Origin: Verrucomicrobiia bacterium
GTDB lineage: Bacteria; Verrucomicrobiota; Verrucomicrobiia; Verrucomicrobiales; DEV007
Direction: 5' to 3'
Length of the DNA: 36,569 nt
NCBI GenBank assembly: GCA_020439925.1
Contig: JAGRPC010000038.1
Coordinates: forward strand, 1-36,569
Part shown: one piece after another, positions 23,648-31,431 of the stretch
Position numbering within the stretch: the stretch's first letter is position 1
Layout of the letters: each line of letters starts with the position of its first letter
Translations under genes and position numbers: made by a program
The notes under the pieces: generated by a model
What the model saw: only the letters and a program-made list of their open reading frames with translations
What the model was told of the DNA's origin: nothing
Databases searched by the model: none

Positions 23648-25195
23648 CTATTTCACCTCAGGCAACGAATCGACCATTTTCGCTCCGGTGCGTTTCAGCT
23701 CGCCGATCGTCGCATCGCGCAGCTTGAGAAGGCGCTCCCGCTGCTCTGTCCTGCCGGCAAGGTTGGACAATTCTTCGGGATCTTCGAGGAGATCGTAGAG
23801 TTCTTCGGGTTCGCCGGCATCCAGGGTGCGGATGTATTTGTATCTTCCCTCGACGAGCATGAGATACCACGGCACACCGCTCTTGTGGCGGTTTTTCGGA
23901 GGCGCCGGGACGACATCGCAGTCTGCGCCGAACTGGTCGGCGGTGAATGGCATCAGGACTGGATGCGGCCAGACCATTCCCGGGTCTTTCAACAAGGGGG
24001 TGAGATCGTGGCCGTGCATGCTCCACGGAAGTTCGAGACCGGCGAAGGAAAGGAGGGTCGGCGCAATATCCGCCCCACCCACGGGTGAAGGACAGACCTC
24101 TCCCTCCGGAAGCGTGCCAGGCATGGAAACGATCAAGGGGGATCGAATGTTGGCGTCGTAGGGAGCGAGCTTCGCGCGGAAGCCATGCTGCCCCCAGGCG
24201 TAGCCCTGATCGGAGGTGAAAACGACCAGAGTGTTTTCCAACTGCCCGCTTTCTTCCAGGGCGGCGAGGACTTTCCCGATGCCCTCGTCCAAAGCGCGCA
24301 CGGCCTGATGATATTGCCGCACCCACGAGGACAGGGTGCGACCCTGGTCCCTCCCGGTATTGTCGCCAACCTCCTTACCAAGGGATTTCGTGGCGAGGAC
24401 GGGTTCTCCCCTGCCGCCCTCCACCCACGCGGCAACGTCCTGCATCCAGGCCGGCTTGCCGGCTCGCGGCGGATAAATGTCGGCCGGAGTCTCCACGGAA
24501 ACCCCCGGATAGTCCTCAAGATGCCGGTCCGCAGGAGTGTAGGGAGCGTGGACGCCACCATAACAGAGCCAGAGAAACCAGGGTTTGCCCGGATCACGGT
24601 TCTTGCCCTCGATGTATTCGATGGCCCAGCGCGTGTAATTATCGGTCGAATACCCCTTCACGACACGTGGCTCGCCACCGTCGAAAGAAAGCATCTGGTC
24701 GTAGTAGTAGTTTGGAGAATTGTCAGGATGTTTCGGGCGGTTCCACACGATCTGGTGGTCCCAGTCGCGCCCGAAGCCGGCGTCGGTACCGGTGTGCCAT
24801 TTTCCAATGTGGGCGGTGTGATAGCCGTGCTTCCGCAGATCCGCCGGCCAGAAGGGACACTGTGACGGATCGTACTCGCTGCCCGGGTAAGGCCCCTCCA
24901 TGCGCATGGTGCGCACGCCGTATTGATGCATACCGGTAAGCATGGTGGCGCGGGAAGGCATGCACCACGTGCCTATGTAGGCGTGAGTGAAGCGCACCCC
25001 GCGCGACGCAAGCCGGTCAAGGTTCGGCGTGTTCGCGAACGGGTCCGCATGCTCGTAGCAGGAGAGAGTGCGGTAAGAATGATCGTCGGTATAGAGGAAA
25101 AGCAGGTTGGGCCGGGAAGAATTTCCTTCGGCGGCAGAAGCAGGAACGGCGGCAAGAGCAAGAAAGAGAAGCGAAAAGTGGCGCGCGACATTCAT
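23648..25195 (-). CDS. Sulfatase, Cys-type, exported
   Basis: The 515-residue protein has a signal peptide (MNVARHFSLLFLALAAVPASAAEG) and the S1 sulfatase fold. Metal ligands Asp37-Asp38 are in LYTDDHSYR, and the modification motif CMPSRATMLTG starts at Cys78. AHIGKWHTGTD and FTSDQGYAWGQHGF follow, the latter with a Gln in place of the usual Asn of the metal site (DQG for DNG), which is known in some sulfatase subfamilies. The C-terminal region holds EELYDLLEDPEELSNLAG, a common S1 element. The pair of sulfatases has low mutual similarity outside motifs, suggesting different substrates rather than recent duplication. The start is an ATG at 25195. Confidence 0.93.
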   Translation of the reverse strand: MNVARHFSLLFLALAAVPASAAEGNSSRPNLLFLYTDDHSYRTLSCYEHADPFANTPNLDRLASRGVRFTHAYIGTWCMPSRATMLTGMHQYGVRTMRMEGPYPGSEYDPSQCPFWPADLRKHGYHTAHIGKWHTGTDAGFGRDWDHQIVWNRPKHPDNSPNYYYDQMLSFDGGEPRVVKGYSTDNYTRWAIEYIEGKNRDPGKPWFLWLCYGGVHAPYTPADRHLEDYPGVSVETPADIYPPRAGKPAWMQDVAAWVEGGRGEPVLATKSLGKEVGDNTGRDQGRTLSSWVRQYHQAVRALDEGIGKVLAALEESGQLENTLVVFTSDQGYAWGQHGFRAKLAPYDANIRSPLIVSMPGTLPEGEVCPSPVGGADIAPTLLSFAGLELPWSMHGHDLTPLLKDPGMVWPHPVLMPFTADQFGADCDVVPAPPKNRHKSGVPWYLMLVEGRYKYIRTLDAGEPEELYDLLEDPEELSNLAGRTEQRERLLKLRDATIGELKRTGAKMVDSLPEVK

Positions 25196-25301
25196 GGCTG
25201 AAAAACTAATGACAAACCCTTCTAGCGGAATGGGCGTGGATTGTCACGCTCCGCCTCGCGGCGTAAAGAGGGGTAGAAGCCGGGTTGCCGCGGATGCCAA
25301 T

Positions 25302-26984
25302 TCAATGGCCAACATTGCTCAGCACTTCCTCGATGGTCGTCTCACCGGAGGCCACCTTGCCCCAACCATATTCCCGAAGTGTCTGCATGCCGTTCCGAAT
25401 GGCCTGCTGCTTCAACTGCGAATACGTACCGTGGGTGGTGATCAGCTCGGACATGGCCCCGTCGATGAGACAGATTTCGAGAATCGACATACGGCCTCGA
25501 TAGCCGGTATTGCGGCAGGCACGGCATCCGGCAGCCTCGTGGATCCCCGCCTTCTTCTCGAGAGGAAAGCCGACTTCTACGAGATAGGCGTCCTCAAGTT
25601 CGTGAGCGGGTCTCTTGCATTGTTCGCAAAGGCGCCGCACGAGCCTCTGGGCGAGGAATCCGCGCACCGACGAGGCGATAAGGAAGGGCTCGATGCCCAT
25701 ATCGAGGAGGCGGGTGATGCCGGAAACCGCGTCGTTCGTGTGCAGGGTGCTGAAAACTAGGTGCCCCGTGAGGGCCCCCCTAATCGCGATCTCGGTGGTT
25801 TCGAGATCCCGCATTTCGCCGACCATGATGATGTTCGGATCGCCGCGAAGAATGCTGCGCAGGCCGCTCGCGAAGGTAAGCCCGATCTCCGGTTTGATCG
25901 CGATCTGGACGACACCGTCGAGGCGGTTTTCCACAGGATCCTCGACCGTGACGATACGGGTCTCCTTGGTGTTAAGTCTTTTCAGGAAGGTGTAGAGAGT
26001 GGTAGATTTGCCGGATCCTGTCGGGCCGGTGACAAGAATGATGCCATTTGGCTGACGGAGGAGTCCCTCGATCGTCTGGGTGGTTCGCTCGTCGAGACCG
26101 AGCATGGACATGTCGAAATTCTGCCGGGTGAGGAGACGGAGGCTGACACTTTCGCCGTTGACCGAGGGAATCGTGGCGACACGGACGTCGACGGGGGCGC
26201 CGTCCAGTTCGAGGTTGATGCGCCCGTCCTGGGGCAGGCGCCGCTCGGCGATGTCGAGCTGGGCCATGATCTTGAGGCGGGAGACGAGGGAGGCCTGGAG
26301 GGCACGGATGTCGGGGGGCACCGCCACTTCCTGCAGCGCTCCATCGATTCGGTAGCGGATGCGCAGACTCTTCTCGAGCGGCTCGATATGGATGTCCGTG
26401 GCACGCTCTCGCAGGGCCTCACGGAAGATCTGGTTCACGAAATTCATCACCGAGGCCTCTTCCTCTTCCTCGTCGAGCTGGGTCACCTCCTGTTCGTAAT
26501 CGTCACTCGCAGCCGGGTCGCGTCCTTCGAGAAGCTCGTCGAACTGCTCGGCGCCGACCCCATATCCCTGGCGCAGCCCTTCGAGGATGCGATAACGGGT
26601 CCCCACAACCCACGAAACGGGAGTGGAAAGCTCCCTTCCTACCGCCTGGCGTGCCTCCAGATCGAAAGGGTCGTAAGTCATCAGGCAAATGCCGTCTTCG
26701 TCGATGCGGGCGGGTAGGAGTCGATGACGCAGCGCTAGCTTCGCGGGAAAACGACGGTGTAGAGCGCTCGTGAGATCCAGCTCGGATTCGGCCTGAAAAT
26801 CGAGACCCGCCTCCTCGGCGAGTTGGCGGGCGAAAGACTCCTCATCCACGAGATTCGCATCATAAAGCGCGTCTACGAGCGAGGCGCGACGGGCCGCGGC
26901 CTCCGCGAGGACGGCCTCGCAGCGCAAAGCGTCGGCGCAGCCACTGCGTTTCGAGACCCGTGTAAGAAGAGGGATGAGGGACAT
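25302..26984 (-). CDS. gspE: GspE/PilB-type secretion or pilus ATPase
   Basis: The 560-residue ATPase drives type II secretion or type IV pilus assembly. An N-terminal domain (residues 1-140, MshEN/GspE-N type) is followed by an acidic linker (DEEEEEASV) and the ATPase core. Walker A GPTGSGKST is at 320-328, the Asp box VTVEDPVE at 346-352, Walker B PNIIMVGEMRD at 383-393, and the His box TLHTNDAV at 413-420. The zinc-binding tetracysteine motif is present as C453, C456, C487 and C490. No other gsp or pil gene is adjacent, so it is a stand-alone gene here; GspE and PilB cannot be told apart by sequence alone. It runs divergently from the SpoIIM-like gene. Confidence 0.9.
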   Translation of the reverse strand: MSLIPLLTRVSKRSGCADALRCEAVLAEAAARRASLVDALYDANLVDEESFARQLAEEAGLDFQAESELDLTSALHRRFPAKLALRHRLLPARIDEDGICLMTYDPFDLEARQAVGRELSTPVSWVVGTRYRILEGLRQGYGVGAEQFDELLEGRDPAASDDYEQEVTQLDEEEEEASVMNFVNQIFREALRERATDIHIEPLEKSLRIRYRIDGALQEVAVPPDIRALQASLVSRLKIMAQLDIAERRLPQDGRINLELDGAPVDVRVATIPSVNGESVSLRLLTRQNFDMSMLGLDERTTQTIEGLLRQPNGIILVTGPTGSGKSTTLYTFLKRLNTKETRIVTVEDPVENRLDGVVQIAIKPEIGLTFASGLRSILRGDPNIIMVGEMRDLETTEIAIRGALTGHLVFSTLHTNDAVSGITRLLDMGIEPFLIASSVRGFLAQRLVRRLCEQCKRPAHELEDAYLVEVGFPLEKKAGIHEAAGCRACRNTGYRGRMSILEICLIDGAMSELITTHGTYSQLKQQAIRNGMQTLREYGWGKVASGETTIEEVLSNVGH

Positions 26985-27114
26985 GGCGCGAAGGATGGCA
27001 GAGACAGGAGCAGGGAGTCAACCCCGCATCACCCTCGCAGTTGCGCGGCAGAAGAGAATCTCGAGGACCACTCCGCCCTTGCCTCCTCAGCCGCCCTCCC
27101 CCATACTCCAGCCT
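26985..27114. promoter_or_regulatory. Divergent intergenic region between gspE and the SpoIIM-like gene
   Basis: This region is 130 bases if the SpoIIM-like gene starts at the GTG at 27115. An in-frame start at 26974 would overlap the gspE start and is unlikely. I see no convincing promoter hexamers or inverted repeat. Confidence 0.25.
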
Positions 27115-28125
27115 GTGATCCTCGACGTGGAAAAGTTTATCCTTCGCGAGCGTCCCTTCTGGGACGAACTGGCGGAACTTCTCCGGCTCCAGGAAAACCA
27201 GCCGGACCGGCGACCGCCCCTCGAGGAAGCGAAACGCTTCTATTATCTTTACCAAAGGACATCGTCGGACCTCGTGAAGTTGAAAACTTTCGCGGGGGAG
27301 GCGGAAACGACCCGTTTTCTTGAACGCCTCGTCGCCCGGTCCTATAGTCGTCTTCATGAAGACGGCGGTGAAAAAGTTCCCTTTCGCCCATGGCGATGGC
27401 TGACACGAACGTTTCCGGCCACCTTTCGTCGTCACTGGATCGCTTTCGCGCTTTCCTGCGGAACCTTCTGGATTGGAGCGGCCTTCGGCGCGGGAGCGCT
27501 GCAACTGGACTACAAGTCGAAGGCCGATTTCATTCCGCCCCAGTTCTCCCACCTCAATGAGAAACCCTCGAAACGTGTCGAGCGGGAGGAAAAACAGGAT
27601 TTCGACGCCTTTCAGGGGCGGCACGCGTTTTCCGCCCAACTCATGACCCACAACACGAAAGTCACCATCATGACGATGGTGACGGGTTTTCTCTGGGGAA
27701 TCTTCACCTTCATCCTTCTCTTTTACAACGGCACTCTCATCGGGGTCGTCATGTTCGACTATCTCAGTGACGGCCAGGGAGTTTTCCTCACGGCATGGCT
27801 GCTTCCCCATGGATCTTTCGAGTTGCCCGCCATCTTCATCGGGGGCCAGGCCGGCCTGGTCATCGCCCGAACCATGTTCGGCTGGGGAACCAACCTCCGG
27901 CTGCGAGAACGGTTCGCGCGCATTCGGGGCGATCTACTCACCCTCATCGGAGGAGCAGCCCTGCTGCTGATCTGGGCGGGAATCATCGAATCCTTTCTCT
28001 CCCAATACCATGACCCGCGATTCTACCCCTGGAAAATTGGCCTTGGTGCGGTTCAACTGACCTCACTGATTCTCTATCTCACCCTAGGTGGACGCCGTCC
28101 ACGGCACCCCCGGGAGGCTCTCTGA
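27115..28125 (+). CDS. SpoIIM-like (stage II sporulation protein M family) membrane protein
   Basis: From the GTG at 27115 the product has 336 residues, beginning MILDVEKFILRERPFWDELAELL. It has a soluble helical N-terminus (about 110 residues) followed by five or so hydrophobic segments, among them FALSCGTFWIGAAFGAGAL, GFLWGIFTFILLFYNGTLIG and FIGGQAGLVIARTM. This pattern is that of the COG1300 family, related to SpoIIM of Bacillus but widespread in non-sporulating bacteria. The stop overlaps the start of the RDD protein gene (TGATG), and SpoIIM-RDD pairs are a common operon core in many Gram-negative bacteria, usually with MoxR ATPase and DUF58 genes. Those partners are absent here. There is no strong ribosome-binding site at the chosen start, and an earlier start at 26974 is possible. 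Confidence 0.83.
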   Translation: MILDVEKFILRERPFWDELAELLRLQENQPDRRPPLEEAKRFYYLYQRTSSDLVKLKTFAGEAETTRFLERLVARSYSRLHEDGGEKVPFRPWRWLTRTFPATFRRHWIAFALSCGTFWIGAAFGAGALQLDYKSKADFIPPQFSHLNEKPSKRVEREEKQDFDAFQGRHAFSAQLMTHNTKVTIMTMVTGFLWGIFTFILLFYNGTLIGVVMFDYLSDGQGVFLTAWLLPHGSFELPAIFIGGQAGLVIARTMFGWGTNLRLRERFARIRGDLLTLIGGAALLLIWAGIIESFLSQYHDPRFYPWKIGLGAVQLTSLILYLTLGGRRPRHPREAL

Positions 28126-28925
28126 TGCTGGGAAAGACCACCACCCTCAGCATACGCACCCCCGAAGGAGTCCATTTCGAGATTCCCATCGCGAGTCCCT
28201 TCAGCCGCTGCCTCGCCCTTGCCGTCGATGTCGCTATCGTCATCGCCCTGACGATTCTTCTCATTCAGGTGATCAACCTGTTCGGTGTCATGTTCTCCGA
28301 GGTCCCCGTGCTGGGCAAGGTCTTTTCCGACTTCAGCACCGGAGCGATGATCGTGCTGCAGTTCACGGTTTCCATCGGCTACGGAATGTCCACGGAATGG
28401 CTCTGGTCCGGCCGGACGCTGGGTAAACGGATCATGAGGCTGCGGGTCATCGACGAACGCGGCCTCTCCCTGAGTCTGAAGCAGGTAATCATACGCAATC
28501 TTTTCCGGTTCCTCGACATGCTCCCCTCGACTTTCTACCTGCTGGGGGGCATCTCCTGCGCCCTCACCAAGCGCTGCCAGCGTCTTGGAGACATCGCGGC
28601 GGGCACGCTCGTCGTCCGCGAAGTGGATTCCACCCCTCCCGTTCTGGAAGAGTTTGTGAGAGCGGAAAAGAACTCGTTTGCTACCCTCCCGCATCTGGAG
28701 GCCCGGCTGCGACAGCGAACTTCGCCCGAAGAAGCACGTCTCGTTCTCGACGCAGTGACTCGGCGCAATGATCTCACTCCATCGGCGCGCCTCGAACTTT
28801 TCTCACGCCTCGCGGATCACTTCCGCTCAATCGCCGAGTTTCCAGAAGAAATCACAATCGGCCTGTCGGACGAGCAGTATGTGCGAAACGTCGCCGCGAC
28901 CCTTTTTCATCGTGCCTCGGTGTGA
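28125..28925 (+). CDS. RDD family membrane protein
   Basis: The 266-residue protein has an N-terminal RDD domain: FSRCLALAVDVAIVIALTILL (first helix with the conserved Arg-x-x-Ala and Asp), a second helix pair, then WSGRTLGKRIMRLRVIDERG and CALTKRCQRLGDIAAGTLVV, which is the diagnostic segment of the family. A charged cytoplasmic tail of about 95 residues (HLEARLRQRTSPEEARLV and following) extends it. RDD proteins are membrane proteins of poorly known function, sometimes transporters. The four-base overlap with the preceding SpoIIM-like gene indicates translational coupling. The gene ends in a 32-base convergent gap with a stem-loop. Confidence 0.88.
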   Translation: MLGKTTTLSIRTPEGVHFEIPIASPFSRCLALAVDVAIVIALTILLIQVINLFGVMFSEVPVLGKVFSDFSTGAMIVLQFTVSIGYGMSTEWLWSGRTLGKRIMRLRVIDERGLSLSLKQVIIRNLFRFLDMLPSTFYLLGGISCALTKRCQRLGDIAAGTLVVREVDSTPPVLEEFVRAEKNSFATLPHLEARLRQRTSPEEARLVLDAVTRRNDLTPSARLELFSRLADHFRSIAEFPEEITIGLSDEQYVRNVAATLFHRASV

Positions 28926-28934
28926 CGACATTCA

Positions 28935-28956
28935 GCCTTTCCCCTATGGAAAAGGC
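28935..28956. terminator. Possible bidirectional terminator between RDD and ACT genes
   Basis: GCCTTTCCC on the left pairs with GGAAAAGGC on the right across a short CTAT loop, giving six pairs, one C-A mismatch and two G-C pairs. The hairpin fills the convergent gap between the RDD gene stop (28925) and the ACT gene stop (28958). Neither side has a full T-run, so I call it a possible terminator only. Confidence 0.4.
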
Positions 28957-28957
28957 C

Positions 28958-29434
28958 TCAGCGACTCAGGTCCTCCTGACGCAGCACCTTGAAGCCCGCC
29001 TTGGAAAGCATCGCGTGGCCGAAGTCGTTGTCTTCGACACCCAGAACCAGAGCGGAATGTCCTTGTGGCTGCGTGAGCAGAGGATAAATGAAGTGGATAT
29101 TTGTCTCGGCCTTCAAAAGGGTCCGAAGGCAATCCGGCATCTGTTCGGGGCCCTGGCGTAGCGCAACCACCAGTACGTCCATTGAATTGAAGGGGATTCC
29201 CTTCTCAATGAAAACGGTTTCGACCGTGAACGGATCACTCACTACGAGACGGACGACCGTGTTGTCGATCGAGTCCTGCACGGATAGCCCCAGGACCACC
29301 ACGTGGCTCGAGCGCAACAGGTCAAGAATGGCGACGAAGGCCCCGGGACGGTTGGGAAGGAAAACGGCGAATTGCCTCACGGGCGATCCCTCCGCAGTAA
29401 TCGCATGGTGGTCGTCGGATTCGGGAGCTGCCAT
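28958..29434 (-). CDS. Tandem ACT domain protein downstream of glmS
   Basis: The 158-residue protein has two ACT-like units. The first, about residues 19-88, reads VRQFAVFLPNRPGAFVAILDLLRSS with the beta-alpha-beta layout and the NRPGAF turn typical of ACT domains. The second, about residues 95-155, is more divergent (PDCLRTLLKAETNIHFIYP then HSALVLGVEDNDFG). ACT domains bind small ligands, often amino acids, to regulate an enzyme; no catalytic domain is present. It starts 28 bases after glmS on the same strand, so it is probably cotranscribed and could sense an amino acid such as glutamine, although this is inference. It may instead regulate another amino acid enzyme. Confidence 0.78.
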   Translation of the reverse strand: MAAPESDDHHAITAEGSPVRQFAVFLPNRPGAFVAILDLLRSSHVVVLGLSVQDSIDNTVVRLVVSDPFTVETVFIEKGIPFNSMDVLVVALRQGPEQMPDCLRTLLKAETNIHFIYPLLTQPQGHSALVLGVEDNDFGHAMLSKAGFKVLRQEDLSR

Positions 29435-29462
29435 ATTGGGAAGTGATTTGTAGTGGACTCGC

Positions 29463-31313
29463 TTATTCCACGGTCACGCTCTTGGCGAGGTTGCGCGGCT
29501 TGTCGACATCACATCCGCGGGCAACGGCAAAATGATAGGAAAGCAGTTGCAGAGGAATCACCGAAAGAATGGGGCTGAGGCATTCGTGAACTTCAGGAAT
29601 GTAGATGACATCGTCCGCGATTCTCTCCAGATCCGTGTGACCCTGGGTCGTCACGGCGATGACCGGCCCCCGCCGCGCCTTTACCTCCTCGACGGTACTC
29701 ACGTTTTTCTCGTAGACCGCATCCTTCGGCATCACGAAGACGCTCGGGACTTCCGGACTCACCAGGGCGATGATACCGTGCTTCAATTCGGCCGCAGCGT
29801 GACCACTGGCGAAGATGTAGGAAATCTCTTTCATCTTCAGCGCTCCTTCGAGAGCGGTGGGATAGTTGAACTGCCGCCCAAGAAACAACATCCCAGGCGC
29901 GTTGATGTACTTGAGCGCGATTTCCTTGATACGTTCGGACTGCTCGAGAATCCGCTCGACCTTTCCCGGCAGATCCCTGATTTCACGAAGAAGGCGCTGC
30001 CCGTTGTCGACAGACAGGTGTCGCATTCGTCCAAGGAGAAGACCAAGGAGAGCGAGAACGGTGACCTGTGAAGTGAAGGATTTCGTGGCCGCGACTCCGA
30101 TTTCAGGTCCCGAGTGAAGATAACTGCCCCCATCCGATTCGCGCGCAATCGTCGAACCGACCGAGTTCACAACGCCAAGGACACGGTGCCCCTTCCGTTG
30201 CCCCTCGCGCAGCGCGGCGAGGGTATCGATGGTCTCCCCACTCTGGCTGATGACAAAGACGAGCGTGTTTTTGTCCAGGGGCGGATTGCGATAGCGGAAT
30301 TCACTCGCAATCTCGACTTCGGTGGGGATTCGGGCGAGGTGCTCGATGATGTATTCCCCGACCATCGCCGCGTGCGAGGCGGTTCCGCATCCGCAAAGAA
30401 CGATGCGCTCGACATCGCGCAGTTCGCGTGGAGTCAGGCCGAGTCCCCCGAGTACCGCGGACGCCTGATCGTCGTTGAGACGTCCTCGAAAGGCATTCTG
30501 GATCGAAGAGGGCTGCTCAAAGATCTCCTTGAGCATGTAATGGGGAAATTCTCCCATCTCAGCCTGCTCCGGAGTAAAGTCGACCTTGCTTACCTCGTAG
30601 GCAGCCTCGTCCCCATCCACATTCTCGATGGAGAATTCGTCCTCGGTAAGCGCGACCAGATCTCGATCCTGCAGATAGATGGCATTCGTCGTGTGCGAAA
30701 CGATCGCGCTCACATCCGACGCAAGAAAGTTTTCCCCCTTCCCAAGTCCCACGATAAGAGGACTTCCAAGGCGCGCCCCAACGATGAAGCCCGGGGCATC
30801 GGCATGAACCACGGCGATGCCGTAGGTGCCGGAAACCTGTTTGAGGGCCTCGCGAATGGCCTTCACGAGCCGGGCTCTCGGATCCCCTACGCTGCTCGAG
30901 TCATACACGTGGCCGATGAGGTGAGCGAGAACCTCGGAATCTGTCTGCGATTGAAACTCGTGTCCAAATTGGACGAGGTGCTGCTTGAGGGCCTGGTAGT
31001 TTTCGATGACCCCGTTGTGAACGAGCGCAAGCCGTCCGCTTGCATCGAGGTGAGGGTGGGCATTGGCGTCGGTAGGTTCGCCATGAGTTGCCCAGCGCGT
31101 GTGGCTGATCCCGCAATGACCCGAAACCGGCTGTTCGGAGAGAAGTGCCTTGAGGTTGGCAATGCGCCCGCTGCGCTTGCGGGTCGCGAGCGTGTGGTCC
31201 TCCAGGATCGCCATCCCCGACGAGTCGTATCCGCGGTACTCGAGCCTCCTGAGTCCGTCGATCAGGATTGGCGCAGCCGACGCTCTGCCCACGTAACCAA
31301 TTATACCACACAT
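29463..31313 (-). CDS. glmS: Glutamine-fructose-6-phosphate aminotransferase (isomerizing)
   Basis: From the ATG at 31313 the product has 616 residues, a normal GlmS length. It starts with MCGIIGYVG, so Cys2 becomes the N-terminal nucleophile of the glutaminase domain, which includes RLEYRGYDSSG and HTRWATHG. Two SIS (sugar isomerase) domains follow, with VLCGCGTASHAAMVGEY and SQSGETIDTLAALR, and the C-terminal DKPRNLAKSVTVE is the standard ending. It makes glucosamine 6-phosphate for peptidoglycan and lipopolysaccharide. The start is fixed by the need for Cys at position 2; an open frame to 31385 adds 24 residues before it and is rejected. No glmS ribozyme-like sequence was seen upstream. 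glgC lies divergently 118 bases away. Confidence 0.97.
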   Translation of the reverse strand: MCGIIGYVGRASAAPILIDGLRRLEYRGYDSSGMAILEDHTLATRKRSGRIANLKALLSEQPVSGHCGISHTRWATHGEPTDANAHPHLDASGRLALVHNGVIENYQALKQHLVQFGHEFQSQTDSEVLAHLIGHVYDSSSVGDPRARLVKAIREALKQVSGTYGIAVVHADAPGFIVGARLGSPLIVGLGKGENFLASDVSAIVSHTTNAIYLQDRDLVALTEDEFSIENVDGDEAAYEVSKVDFTPEQAEMGEFPHYMLKEIFEQPSSIQNAFRGRLNDDQASAVLGGLGLTPRELRDVERIVLCGCGTASHAAMVGEYIIEHLARIPTEVEIASEFRYRNPPLDKNTLVFVISQSGETIDTLAALREGQRKGHRVLGVVNSVGSTIARESDGGSYLHSGPEIGVAATKSFTSQVTVLALLGLLLGRMRHLSVDNGQRLLREIRDLPGKVERILEQSERIKEIALKYINAPGMLFLGRQFNYPTALEGALKMKEISYIFASGHAAAELKHGIIALVSPEVPSVFVMPKDAVYEKNVSTVEEVKARRGPVIAVTTQGHTDLERIADDVIYIPEVHECLSPILSVIPLQLLSYHFAVARGCDVDKPRNLAKSVTVE

Positions 31314-31431
31314 AAATTCAAGAATAGTCGAAAGACGGTGGAGCTTAAGATGGAACCCTCTTTGAATCAAAAAATTTGTCATCAAATCCGTGCCAGATCG
31401 TTGCCTTTGGCATTAAACTAGGAACCTAGCC
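31314..31431. promoter_or_regulatory. Divergent promoter region of glmS and glgC
   Basis: This gap of 118 bases holds the promoters of glmS (minus) and glgC (plus). It is AT-richer than the flanks, with a run of A at about 31369-31374. A minus-strand TTGATT with TAAGCT seventeen bases on is a possible promoter pair for glmS, from about 31349 to 31377. This is a weak match. Confidence 0.35.
31418..31429 (+). promoter_or_regulatory. Palindrome containing the glgC ribosome-binding site
   Basis: CTAGGAACCTAG is a perfect 12-base palindrome ending two bases before the glgC ATG. The AGGA inside it is the best candidate ribosome-binding site of glgC, eight bases upstream of the ATG. If the palindrome folds in the mRNA, it would partly hide this site. 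A two-base loop is strained, so folding is doubtful. Confidence 0.35.

Noticed and set aside
30114..31421. A 435-codon open frame on the plus strand, antisense to glmS
   Set aside because: glmS is unmistakable on the other strand. This frame has no domain and no signal, so it is a shadow.
31314..31431. A glmS ribozyme upstream of glmS
   Set aside because: The 118-base leader shows none of the conserved core sequence or nested pairing of the ribozyme, which is typical of Firmicutes.
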